Below, piece by piece: positions 1-7,451 of a DNA stretch of 22,506 bases. The position numbers and the translations under genes are program-made. Below the pieces are notes generated by a model. It was not told the origin of the DNA. It searched no databases and saw only the letters and a program-made list of their open reading frames with translations. Positions within the stretch are counted from its first letter, which is position 1. The number at the start of each line of letters is the position of its first letter. Origin of the DNA: Archangium sp. (GTDB lineage Bacteria; Myxococcota; Myxococcia; Myxococcales; Myxococcaceae); contig JAEUJR010000884.1 in NCBI GenBank assembly GCA_016793585.1, forward strand, positions 1 through 22,506, given 5' to 3'.

Positions 1-996
1 CCGCGGGCGAGTTTGCCGTCAGCACCTCCAGTCAACCAGCTGCGGCACGCGATTCGGCTCAACGAGAAGTTCACCTTCGACAGCTACGTCGTCAGCGAGG
101 CGAACCAGCTGCCGGCTGCGGCGGCGCACGCGGTGAGCGAGAACCCGGGCCGCGCGTACAACCCGCTCTTCATCTACGGCGGCACGGGCCTGGGCAAGAC
201 GCACCTGCTGCACGCCATCGGTAACCGCGTGCTCGCGCGCAACCCGCACTTCCGCGTCACGTACCTCTCGAGCGAAGAGTTCACGAACCAGTACATCGAG
301 TCGGTGCGCGACCAGCGCATGACCGAGTTCCGCCGCCGCTTCCGCGACGAGTGCGACGTGCTGCTCATCGACGACATCCAGTTCCTGGGGAAGAAGCAGG
401 AGACGCAGAACGAGTTCTTCTACACGTTCAACGCGCTCCACCAGCTGGGCAAGGCCGTCGTGATGACGAGCGACACGGTGCCCAGCGAGATTCCCGGCCT
501 CGAAGACCGCCTGCGCAGCCGCTTCGCGATGGGGCTCATCACCGACGTGCACGAGCCGACGTTCGAGGCGCGCGTCGCGATTCTGAAGAAGAAGGCCACG
601 CAAGACGGCATCGCGGTCACCGACAAGGTGGCCCACTTCATCGCGCGCATCATGGTGAAGAACGTGCGTGAGCTCGAAGGCGCGCTCATCAAGGTGACGG
701 CCGTGCACGCGCTCACCGGCCAGCCGCTCACCGAAGAGCTCTGCGCGCAGGTGCTCGGCGACCTGATGCCCGAGAAGGTCGCGCTCGACGCCGACATGAT
801 TCAGAAAGAGGTCGCGCGCTTCTACAAGCTGAACGTCGACGACCTGCGCGGAGAGCGCCGCATGAAGCCCGTCGCCCACGCGCGGCAGGTGGCCATGTAC
901 CTCGTGCGCACGCTGACGACGTCGTCGCTCCCCGAGATTGGGAAGAAATTCAACAAGGACCACTCGACGGTGCTCGCCAGCGTGCGTAAAATCTAA
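1..996 (+). CDS. dnaA: Chromosomal replication initiator DnaA, 5'-truncated by the window and ending at a premature TAA
   Basis: DnaA binds DnaA boxes at oriC and melts the origin in an ATP-dependent way. The frame is open from base 1, so domain I and most of domain II lie outside the window. The first TTG in frame (position 13) is not the true start. Counting from that codon, the AAA+ domain III shows Walker A GGTGLGKT at residues 56-63, Walker B LLIDDIQ near 117-123, and the GLEDRLRSRF sensor/arginine region. Domain IV follows, with the signature DHSTVLASVRKI at the very end. The frame stops at TAA 994-996, directly after RKI. In E. coli and other DnaA proteins one more helix follows this point. 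The next in-frame codons (997-1074) read like that missing helix, so the stop looks like a nonsense mutation or base error rather than the family's normal end. The neighbour is a convergent gene, not dnaN. Identity as DnaA is certain; whether this copy is functional is not. Confidence 0.95.
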   Translation, partial: PRASLPSAPPVNQLRHAIRLNEKFTFDSYVVSEANQLPAAAAHAVSENPGRAYNPLFIYGGTGLGKTHLLHAIGNRVLARNPHFRVTYLSSEEFTNQYIESVRDQRMTEFRRRFRDECDVLLIDDIQFLGKKQETQNEFFYTFNALHQLGKAVVMTSDTVPSEIPGLEDRLRSRFAMGLITDVHEPTFEARVAILKKKATQDGIAVTDKVAHFIARIMVKNVRELEGALIKVTAVHALTGQPLTEELCAQVLGDLMPEKVALDADMIQKEVARFYKLNVDDLRGERRMKPVAHARQVAMYLVRTLTTSSLPEIGKKFNKDHSTVLASVRKI

Positions 997-1074
997 CAGG
1001 TGCGCAGAAACGACGCCCAGCTGCAGCTCGACCTCGGAGAGCTTCAGAAGAAGCTCGTGCCCGTCACCGAGTGA
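997..1074 (+). other. dnaA: Out-of-reach in-frame tail of dnaA after the premature TAA
   Basis: The frame upstream of TAA 994-996 continues in phase for 25 sense codons to TGA 1072-1074. The translation is QVRRNDAQLQLDLGELQKKL followed by VPVTE. It fits the last helix of DnaA domain IV: E. coli has RKIEQLREE..., and here RKI-stop-QVRRN.... A single GAA-to-TAA change would explain the stop. No frameshift is needed because the frame is the same on both sides. The tail ends 4 bp before the convergent gene's stop codon, matching the 1-4 bp gaps at the other convergent junctions in this window. It could be non-translated remnant, readthrough product, or artefact of one wrong base. Confidence 0.8.
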
Positions 1075-1078
1075 CGCG

Positions 1079-1960
1079 TCAGGCCGCCTTCTTCTCGGGC
1101 GCCTCGTAGACGAAGTACTTCACGTCTGACTGCTTCACGCCCGCCGACGGAGAGAAGCCCTTGTTGAGCGGGCCCTTCTCGAAGTTGTTCGGCGTGCCCG
1201 TCTTCGCGTCACCACCGACGTTGGCGATGGTGGGCCCATTGACCGGGTCGAACGTGCCCGGCCGCACGATGGCGACGTGCCCTGACTCACCGGCCTTCGG
1301 GTTCTTCCAGCCAGCCACCACCGTCTTGCCGCTGTTGGCCTGCTTCTGCGCTTCCTCGGCGCTCACCTCTTTCCAGCCCTGCTTCTTCGCGTCGGGCGAG
1401 CCGAGCCAGTCGACGTGCTCGTTCGCGCGGAGGGAGTACGGCGGCTTCGGCGTGGGCGCTCCGGTGGCGAGGCAGACGTCGGTGACGAAGACGTTGCAGA
1501 ACGTGTTGCCGTCACGCGGCACGTAGCGCGGGTTCACGCTCGGCTTGAACTGGTCGATGGTCTTCTCGAGCTTCGTCGCGTCGACCTCACCCGGCTTCAT
1601 CGTGTAGACGGGAGTGACTGCAGCACCCGGGTATTTGTCGAAGCCGACGCCTTTGGCCGGAATCTGCGCCTGCAGTGCAGCGTCATGCGCACGCGCCTGC
1701 AGCTCCTGAGCGACGAGGTTCGCTTTGCCTTCCGCGTCCTGCACGACGCCGTTCGGCGTGTTCTTCATGGTGTCGGTCTTCATGTTGCCCGGCACGCCCA
1801 GGTCGACGAGTGACGCGCGCGGGCCTTCGAAGGTGGAGCGCTCGGTGTCGACCACCGGGAGCGGCGGCGTGGGCGTGACCGACTTCACGACGGCGGTCGT
1901 GACGGTGCGCGTGATGGAGGGAAGCGAAGCGAGGGCTGACTGCAGAGGTCCAGTGGTCAT
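1079..1960 (-). CDS. CHAP/NlpC-P60-like cysteine hydrolase domain protein, putative
   Basis: This is a 293-residue protein of unassigned family. From the ATG at 1960, the first 60 residues are Ser/Thr/Pro-rich and show no obvious signal peptide. The C-terminal half has a papain-like amidase layout: Cys155 in TFCNVFVTD, an intervening segment with GWKEVSAEEA and TVVAGW, then His228 in SGHVAIVRP, followed by TIANVGG and a closing beta strand. CHAP and NlpC/P60 enzymes, which cleave peptidoglycan peptides, use this Cys-then-GHVAIV order. Peptidoglycan cleavage is therefore the best guess, as autolysin or exported effector. A GTG at 1990 would add ten residues (MAPCVLFRRR), but an AGAGG there abuts the codon with no spacing. 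Neither start has a convincing ribosome site. It converges on dnaA with a 4-bp gap. Its upstream region carries the TGTCAC half-site array. The fold call is moderate; substrate and role are unknown. Confidence 0.7.
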   Translation of the reverse strand: MTTGPLQSALASLPSITRTVTTAVVKSVTPTPPLPVVDTERSTFEGPRASLVDLGVPGNMKTDTMKNTPNGVVQDAEGKANLVAQELQARAHDAALQAQIPAKGVGFDKYPGAAVTPVYTMKPGEVDATKLEKTIDQFKPSVNPRYVPRDGNTFCNVFVTDVCLATGAPTPKPPYSLRANEHVDWLGSPDAKKQGWKEVSAEEAQKQANSGKTVVAGWKNPKAGESGHVAIVRPGTFDPVNGPTIANVGGDAKTGTPNNFEKGPLNKGFSPSAGVKQSDVKYFVYEAPEKKAA

Positions 1961-2015
1961 GCGCCGCCGGAAAAGCACGCACGGTGCCACCCTCTGATTC
2001 AGCGTCGTTGCGTCG

Positions 2016-2080
2016 CGCTGTCACGCGCTCCAACGCCGCTGTCACAGCCGCGTGTGACATCTCGTTCGCCTCGCGTGACA
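2016..2080. promoter_or_regulatory. Symmetric array of four TGTCAC/GTGACA half-sites, candidate operator
   Basis: Half-sites TGTCAC lie at 2019-2024 and 2040-2045, and their inverse GTGACA at 2054-2059 and 2075-2080. The two left sites are 21 bp apart and share CGCTGTCAC. The two right sites are also exactly 21 bp apart. The inner pair forms a perfect inverted repeat with an 8-bp spacer. The array sits between the minus-strand amidase-like gene (start 1960) and the plus-strand operon (start 2147), so one dimeric regulator could control both. The 21-bp step is two helical turns, placing the sites on one face. The protein that might bind is unknown. Confidence 0.45.
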
Positions 2081-2146
2081 CCCACTGCAACCGCGCGTGG
2101 TGGCTCGCCTCTTTCGACGGCGCACGACCTGCAAACGAGCACCGCC

Positions 2147-4330
2147 ATGAAACGACTCACCCTCTCGTTGTGTCTGGGCCTCGCGACGGCGGCGAACGCT
2201 CAATTCTCATTCACCTTCCCCGGCATTCGCTGCATGGGCCTGACGGTCTCGCAGTGTCAGCAGCCGGGCGCGCTGACGACGGGCCTCTGTGCCTCGCAGT
2301 GCACCGCGATTCTGCGCGCGGAGTACCTCAAGCAGGCCTGGTCGGCGCCGCAGCAGGTCGTGAGCGTGGCCGAGCAACTCTCGGGCGCGAACACGCCGAC
2401 GTACGCCGCGTGGGCTCCCGAAGGCGCGAGCAGCCACTTCATGTCAGGCGGCACGGCGACGGCGGCGCACGTCATCGAGCGGCATCGTACGGCGGCGCTC
2501 TCGGGCGGCGGCTCGACGTTCATGGTCGACCCGCACCTCGCGTGGCGCGGCAACGGCGCGCGCGTCGGCTCGTGTGACGAGCTCGTGTTCGACTTCTTCC
2601 GCTCGTTCAGCGAGTTCGAAGACAACACCCGCGGCGCGGCGAGCGTCGACGTCTTCCGCGCTGCGTATGCGACCGGCGGCATCGCGTTTCAGAACCTGCG
2701 CACCGCAGACGGCGCCGACGTCGGGCCGATACCGATGCCGGGCCCGCAGCCGAAGAACGCGTACTTCTCGGCGCTCGACCTGCGCATGCCGAACGGTGGC
2801 ACCTCGGCGAACGCGAGCTGGGCGGCCTTCGTCGCGCCGTACTCCGCGTCCATCACGTGGAACTGGAGCACGCATCAACTCTACGGGAACTGGTTCATCG
2901 CCTTCTTCACGCCCGAGTCGCTCGACTCGCTCGCAGCCGAGCAGGAGGCGTACCTGAGCCGGCTCGCCGCGCGCCGCGGCCGCTACGACCGCTACGAGAC
3001 GGAGCTCGCGGCGTGCGTCGCCGACCACGGAGCCGCGACGCACCCCGACTGCGTCACGCTCACTGCGCAGGCGAACTCCGACCTGAGCATCATGGACTTC
3101 GCCATCGCCGTGGAGCTCACCAACGCCCAGGCTCGCGGCGCGCTCAGCACGTCGCTCGTCAACCGGTGGGACTGGTCGCCGCGGTTCTTCGAGCGCTGGC
3201 TGCAGCAGAACATGAGCCGCGTGCGCGAGCCGATGCGCACCAAGTGCATGCGCGTCTCGTCGGGCAGCTTCACGTCGGGCGTGGTGAAGCAGGTGCTGCC
3301 GGGCGGCCCCGGCATTCCGAACGCGACCGGCTCGGGCCTCGCCGTCATTCCCGCTGACTGGCTGCGCACGCCCTTCGAAGCGAACTTCATGCTCACCGCC
3401 ATCGAGAACTGGGCGAAGACGTTCGAGGTGCCGCGCGACCCCGCGACTGGCAAAGCGACGCTTTCGCAGTGGCACGGCGACAGCGCGCAGCTCGGCAACG
3501 ACCGCTTCGGCGTCGAGTACTCGTGGACGATGGGCTGGGGGCTCACCAACCTCGAGACGCGCTTCTGCGAGGCGCAGCTCGTCGCGAAGGGCTTCTTCGA
3601 CTCGAAGGCGACGGTGCTCGGCAGAGCGCAGCCGCTGTTGATGGCCGACGCGCACGCGTGGTCGGAGTCGGTCGAAGGCGCACCCGGTGACACCGACCTG
3701 CTCACGCACCGCCGCGTCGAGGTGCTGGGCACGCCCATCTACGCGCCGCTCGACACGCGCACGCCGCTCACCTTCCACCTCAGCACCGGAGAGTCGCGCG
3801 ACCAGAAGGTCACCCTCGCTGTCGTCGTCGTGCCGGTGTTCGGCGTTCCCGTGAAGGTGGCGGGTGGCGTCTCGGGCACCGAGGGCTTCAACGTCGAGGT
3901 GACTGGTGGCCTCACCCGCACGTGCGCCCAGAACCCCGCGTCAGACACGCTGCAGGTCGGCGCGAATGGAACCGTCACGCCCTTCATCTCGGTCAACGGC
4001 TTCGCGACGGCGAGCGTCGACGCGTACGTCATCGAGGTGGGCATCAAGGGTGAGGTGACGCTGGTGAAGGCGTCGCTGCCGCTCTCGCTGCGGGTGCAGA
4101 CCGTGATGGACCAGCAGGCGCAGGTCTCGCTCGAGGCCGAGACGAACCTGAAGCTGAACCTCACCGCGCTCGACGGGCGCGTCGCCATCTTCGGCCGCGT
4201 GCTGGGCAAGAGCTCGGAGCGTGAGCTCATCAGCTGGCGTGGCCCGCAGATCGCCGACGCGACGTTGTTCGAGCTCAAGTACGTGCCGGCGCTGCGCCTC
4301 GACCTCCTCCAGCTCGCGACCAGGTACTGA
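2147..4330 (+). CDS. Secreted protein of unknown family, first gene of the lipid-transfer-like operon
   Basis: I do not recognise this 727-residue protein. The ATG at 2147 is chosen because it opens a clear Sec signal peptide (MKRLTLSLCLGLATAANA, cleavage before QFSF); the open frame begins 31 codons earlier without signal features. The mature N-terminus has four cysteines close together (C29, C37, C48, C52), probably disulfide-bonded in the periplasm or outside. The middle (roughly 60-510) is Trp-rich and mixed in composition. The last 190 residues are strongly beta-strand-like, with alternating hydrophobics (AVVVVPVFGVPVKVAGGV, EVGIKGEVTLVKASLPLSL) and end in a Tyr, as many outer-membrane or lipid-binding sheets do. 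It is followed after 4 bp by the vitellogenin-N-like gene, so the two products probably act together. A cargo, partner or lipid-binding sheet for that protein is a guess from context only. Confidence 0.85.
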   Translation: MKRLTLSLCLGLATAANAQFSFTFPGIRCMGLTVSQCQQPGALTTGLCASQCTAILRAEYLKQAWSAPQQVVSVAEQLSGANTPTYAAWAPEGASSHFMSGGTATAAHVIERHRTAALSGGGSTFMVDPHLAWRGNGARVGSCDELVFDFFRSFSEFEDNTRGAASVDVFRAAYATGGIAFQNLRTADGADVGPIPMPGPQPKNAYFSALDLRMPNGGTSANASWAAFVAPYSASITWNWSTHQLYGNWFIAFFTPESLDSLAAEQEAYLSRLAARRGRYDRYETELAACVADHGAATHPDCVTLTAQANSDLSIMDFAIAVELTNAQARGALSTSLVNRWDWSPRFFERWLQQNMSRVREPMRTKCMRVSSGSFTSGVVKQVLPGGPGIPNATGSGLAVIPADWLRTPFEANFMLTAIENWAKTFEVPRDPATGKATLSQWHGDSAQLGNDRFGVEYSWTMGWGLTNLETRFCEAQLVAKGFFDSKATVLGRAQPLLMADAHAWSESVEGAPGDTDLLTHRRVEVLGTPIYAPLDTRTPLTFHLSTGESRDQKVTLAVVVVPVFGVPVKVAGGVSGTEGFNVEVTGGLTRTCAQNPASDTLQVGANGTVTPFISVNGFATASVDAYVIEVGIKGEVTLVKASLPLSLRVQTVMDQQAQVSLEAETNLKLNLTALDGRVAIFGRVLGKSSERELISWRGPQIADATLFELKYVPALRLDLLQLATRY

Positions 4331-4334
4331 GACC

Positions 4335-6047
4335 ATGCGACGCGCGCTCCTCGTCTTCGCAGGCCTGGTGGTGACGGCGCTCCTCGTGTGGAGCGGTCAC
4401 GACACGAACGATTCACAGCCGTTCCAGTTCTCGCTGACGAGCGAGCGCGCGTGGCAGGTGCAGTGGCGCGCCACCGACCGCACCGAGGTCGCGGGCGAGC
4501 TTCAACGAAGTCAGCTCGACCTGAGCGCGATGCTGCGGCTGCGACCGGTGCGTGACGGTCTGCTCGAAGCCCGACTCGAGCAGGTGCAGCTGAACGCGCT
4601 CTCGTTCCTCGGTCAGACGCTGCCGATTCCCGCCGAGGCGTTCGAGCGCACGGTGCGCCTGCACGTCGACCAGAACGGCCGCGTCACGTCGATGGAGGCC
4701 GAGGGCACGGCGGACCCACTCGTGGTCCATCTGCTCTCGGCGCTGCACGACGAACTCTCGGTCGACGTGCAGGCGGCCTGGGCCGAGCGCACGGTCACGC
4801 AGCCGAACCGCTACGGCTCGGGCTCGTATCGCTACACGCGTCACGGCTCGGGCTTTCGACGCACGCTCGTCTCACAGCCCGCGCTCCAGGGCCTGGGCGA
4901 CGCCACCATCACCGTCACCGGGGTCGACGCGATGGGGTGGAACGGCTTCTTCACCACGCGCTCGCTGAAGCATCACCTCGAGGGCCGGCGCGGCGTCGGG
5001 GGAGCGCTGGCCCTCGAGAGTGATGAGTCGCTGACGCTGACGCCATGTGAAGTGCCCTCGACGCCGTGGCAGCAGCCGACCTCGTTCGTCGCGCACGAGC
5101 GGTTCGCCCTCTCGAGCCGCGCAGAGCAATCGGCGCGGGCGCAGCGCATCGACGGCCTGACGGCGCAGGCCTTCCTCGACGACCTCTCGAACTTCGGCCG
5201 CACGGGCCAGATGCCAGACCACGCCCGCTGGCTGCGGCGCGCGACGGCGTTGCTGGCGGCAAACCCGGCGCTGTGTGCCGAGGTCGAGAAGTGGTTCCTC
5301 GACCCGACGGTTGGCGTTCCCGGCCGCACGCTCGCGCTCGACCTGCTCACCAACGCCGGCACGCCCGAGGCGCAGCACTCGCTGGTGACGTTGCTGAGCA
5401 GCCAGACGGCGAGGGGCGACGCCGCGTGGCCGCTCTACGTGCAGCGGCTGTCGTTGCTGACTGAGCCGACGACCGAGAGCGCCACCTTCGCGCTCACGCA
5501 GTTCGAGACCGCGCGCTCACGTGACGAGGTTGGCGCGACCGCGATGACGCTCGGCGCGCTCGCGCGTCACCTGCCGCAAGGCGACGCGATGCGTTCCGAT
5601 TTCACTCGCCGACTGCAGACAGGCTTCGCGCAAGCCCAGGGCGCGGAGCGTCGCGCGATGTGGCTCGACGCGCTCGCGGCGAGCGGGCGGCCCGAGGTAT
5701 TGCCGCAGGTGAAGAGCGCGACGAACGACTCGAACCCGCTCGTGCGCGCCACGGCAGCCCACGCGCTCGGTGCGCTGGGAGACGAAGACGCGTTGAAGCC
5801 GCTCGCCGTCGACGCCGACGCCCGCGTGCGTGAAGCCGCGATTCGTCACCTCGGTTCGGCGCCCATCGAGACGGTGACGACGCTCGTGGCCAACGCTCCG
5901 TCAGACCCGATGGCCGACTCGGCGTGGGTCACCGTGCTCACCTCGCGCCTCGCCGAGCCCGGCGTTCGTGAAGTGCTGCAGCACCTGCTCGCGAGAACCC
6001 ATGAACCGCAACTCGCCGCTCGTCTTCACACGCTCCTGGAGACGTGA
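4335..6047 (+). CDS. Membrane-anchored protein resembling the vitellogenin/MTP N-terminal lipid-transfer module (beta domain + HEAT-like helices)
   Basis: The product has 570 residues. The ATG at 4335 follows the previous stop by 4 bp and opens a membrane anchor or signal segment (residues 4-19, LLVFAGLVVTALLVWS). Residues 30-240 are beta-rich, including RLHVDQNGRVTSMEAEGTAD followed by a helical VVHLLSALHDELSV. This parallels the large lipid transfer protein pattern of a strand, G-x-V, then a helix before the next strands. Residues 270-570 are helical repeats. LALDLLTNAGTPEAQHSLVTL (333-353), a segment with Pro-Thr near 378, then TLGALARHL (405-413), MWLDALAASGRPEVLPQ (442-458) and RATAAHALGALGDEDAL (471-487) follow the order seen in the helical domain of vitellogenin, apolipoprotein B and MTP. 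The last repeats are ordinary HEAT/PBS-like. The fold assignment is inference from pattern memory; a plain HEAT-repeat protein with an unrelated beta domain is the alternative. It sits in an apparent operon with the secreted protein before it and the FHA activator after it. Confidence 0.75.
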   Translation: MRRALLVFAGLVVTALLVWSGHDTNDSQPFQFSLTSERAWQVQWRATDRTEVAGELQRSQLDLSAMLRLRPVRDGLLEARLEQVQLNALSFLGQTLPIPAEAFERTVRLHVDQNGRVTSMEAEGTADPLVVHLLSALHDELSVDVQAAWAERTVTQPNRYGSGSYRYTRHGSGFRRTLVSQPALQGLGDATITVTGVDAMGWNGFFTTRSLKHHLEGRRGVGGALALESDESLTLTPCEVPSTPWQQPTSFVAHERFALSSRAEQSARAQRIDGLTAQAFLDDLSNFGRTGQMPDHARWLRRATALLAANPALCAEVEKWFLDPTVGVPGRTLALDLLTNAGTPEAQHSLVTLLSSQTARGDAAWPLYVQRLSLLTEPTTESATFALTQFETARSRDEVGATAMTLGALARHLPQGDAMRSDFTRRLQTGFAQAQGAERRAMWLDALAASGRPEVLPQVKSATNDSNPLVRATAAHALGALGDEDALKPLAVDADARVREAAIRHLGSAPIETVTTLVANAPSDPMADSAWVTVLTSRLAEPGVREVLQHLLARTHEPQLAARLHTLLET

Positions 6048-6087
6048 AGATGACTCGCTCGGGCATCTCTGGCATTCATGGGTCCGC

Positions 6088-7446
6088 ATGGGGGACCAAC
6101 CTGCCTCGACCGTCGAGTTCGCGACGGGCAGTGACCGCGCCGATGGCCTTCCCCACGCGCTCGCGGTGAGCCGGGTGGTCTGCGCGCACGGCCCGAGCGT
6201 CGGGCTGCAGGCGGTGCTCGAGCGGGGCAAACAGCTCGTCTTCGGCCGGGCACCCGAAGGCGCTGGCGCGGTCGCGCTCGCAGACCCGAGCACCAGCCGT
6301 CAGCACGCGTCGCTCGAGTGGGCCGACGAGGGCCTCGTCGTTCGTGACCTCGGCTCGAAGAATGGAACGTGGGTCGACGGCGTGAAGCTCGAGGGCGCGG
6401 CGACGGTGCGTGATGGCTCGGTCATTCGCCTCGGCGGAACGGTGCTGGTCGTCGAGTCGGTCGAGCTTCAGAAGGGCGCGAAGCTGCTGCCGGCCAGCGC
6501 TGAACTGTGGGGCGAGAGTCTGCTGCTCCAACAGCTGCGCGGTGAGCTCGCGACGGTCGCGCCCAGCACGTTGCCAGTGCTCGTGCTCGGCGAGACCGGC
6601 GTCGGCAAGGAGCGTGTCGCGGCCGAGCTGCATCGGCTCTCGGGCCGCAAAGGCGCGCTGGTGCCGGTGAACTGCGCGGCCATCGCTCCGCACCTCGCCG
6701 AGAGCGAGCTGTTCGGCCACGTGGCGGGCGCGTTCACCGGCGCGCAGCGGGCGAGCGATGGCGTCTTCGTCGCCGCGAGTGGCGGCACCCTCTTCCTCGA
6801 CGAGGTGGGAGAGCTTCCGCTCGACCTGCAGCCCAAGCTGCTGCGCGCGCTCGCCGATGGTGAGGTGCGACCCGTGGGTGGAAGCCGCGCGACGAAGGTC
6901 GACGTGCGCGTGGTGGCTGCGACGTTGAGAGACCTCACGCAGGCCGTCGCCGAGCGCACCTTTCGCGAAGACCTGTACTCGCGCCTGCAGGCGTGGGTCG
7001 TGAGAGTGCCGCCACTTCGTGCGCGCCGCCTCGACGTCGCGACCATCGGCCGCCGCCTGCTCGAGAAGCACGGCGTGAAAGAGGTCTCAGCCGACGTCGC
7101 CGAGGCGCTGCTGCTGCACGACTGGCGCTTCAACGTGCGCGAGCTCGAGCAGGTCATCTCGGTGTGCGTGGTGAAGGCTGCGGGCGCGAAGCTGCGTCGT
7201 GACCATCTGCCGGCCGCGCTGTCTGACCGCCTGGGCACACGTGGGAAAGAGAACGTCGTCGCCGCCCCACCGCCGCTCGAGCTCTCGGTGCCCCGTGACG
7301 TTCAACCCGACGCCGAGGCGCTGACCCGCGCGCTCACGCACTTCAAGGGCAACGTCGTCGAGCTGGCCGACTACTTCGGGAAAGACCGCAAGCAGGTCTA
7401 CCGCTGGCTCGAGCGCTTCGGGCTCGACCCCTCCACCTTCAGGTGA
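6088..7446 (+). CDS. FHA domain-containing sigma-54-dependent transcriptional activator
   Basis: This is a 452-residue enhancer-binding protein that would remodel sigma-54 RNA polymerase using ATP. An N-terminal FHA domain (about 40-120) has the phosphothreonine-binding pattern FGR...STSRQHA...DLGSKNGTWVDG. The AAA+ domain follows with Walker A GETGVGKE (168-175), the sigma-54 loop GAFTGA (214-219) and Walker B GGTLFLDE. An arginine-rich segment DLYSRLQAWVVRVPPLR comes next. A Fis-type helix-turn-helix lies near the end (TRALTHFKGNVVELADYFGK...YRWLERFG). The FHA domain replaces the receiver of NtrC-type proteins, so activation should come from Ser/Thr phosphorylation; the kinase in the next gene is the obvious partner. 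Start 6088 gives an N-terminus typical of the family but lacks a strong ribosome site. ATG 6001, inside the previous gene, is an alternative. Confidence 0.95.
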   Translation: MGDQPASTVEFATGSDRADGLPHALAVSRVVCAHGPSVGLQAVLERGKQLVFGRAPEGAGAVALADPSTSRQHASLEWADEGLVVRDLGSKNGTWVDGVKLEGAATVRDGSVIRLGGTVLVVESVELQKGAKLLPASAELWGESLLLQQLRGELATVAPSTLPVLVLGETGVGKERVAAELHRLSGRKGALVPVNCAAIAPHLAESELFGHVAGAFTGAQRASDGVFVAASGGTLFLDEVGELPLDLQPKLLRALADGEVRPVGGSRATKVDVRVVAATLRDLTQAVAERTFREDLYSRLQAWVVRVPPLRARRLDVATIGRRLLEKHGVKEVSADVAEALLLHDWRFNVRELEQVISVCVVKAAGAKLRRDHLPAALSDRLGTRGKENVVAAPPPLELSVPRDVQPDAEALTRALTHFKGNVVELADYFGKDRKQVYRWLERFGLDPSTFR

Positions 7447-7451
7447 CTCCA

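Noticed and set aside
2101..2116. Sigma-54-like TGGCTC-N5-TTTCG before the operon
   Set aside because: It lacks the near-invariant GC of the -12 element (TC instead), so it is not a supportable sigma-54 promoter, tempting as it is with an activator downstream.
1961..2146. DnaA boxes or oriC beside dnaA
   Set aside because: No TTATCCACA-like 9-mers or AT-rich stretch were seen here; an origin, if near, would lie upstream of the window.
2444..3778. 444-codon minus-strand frame opposite the secreted protein
   Set aside because: Arg/Val/Ala-rich translation with no motif, and the opposite strand has a signal peptide and balanced composition.
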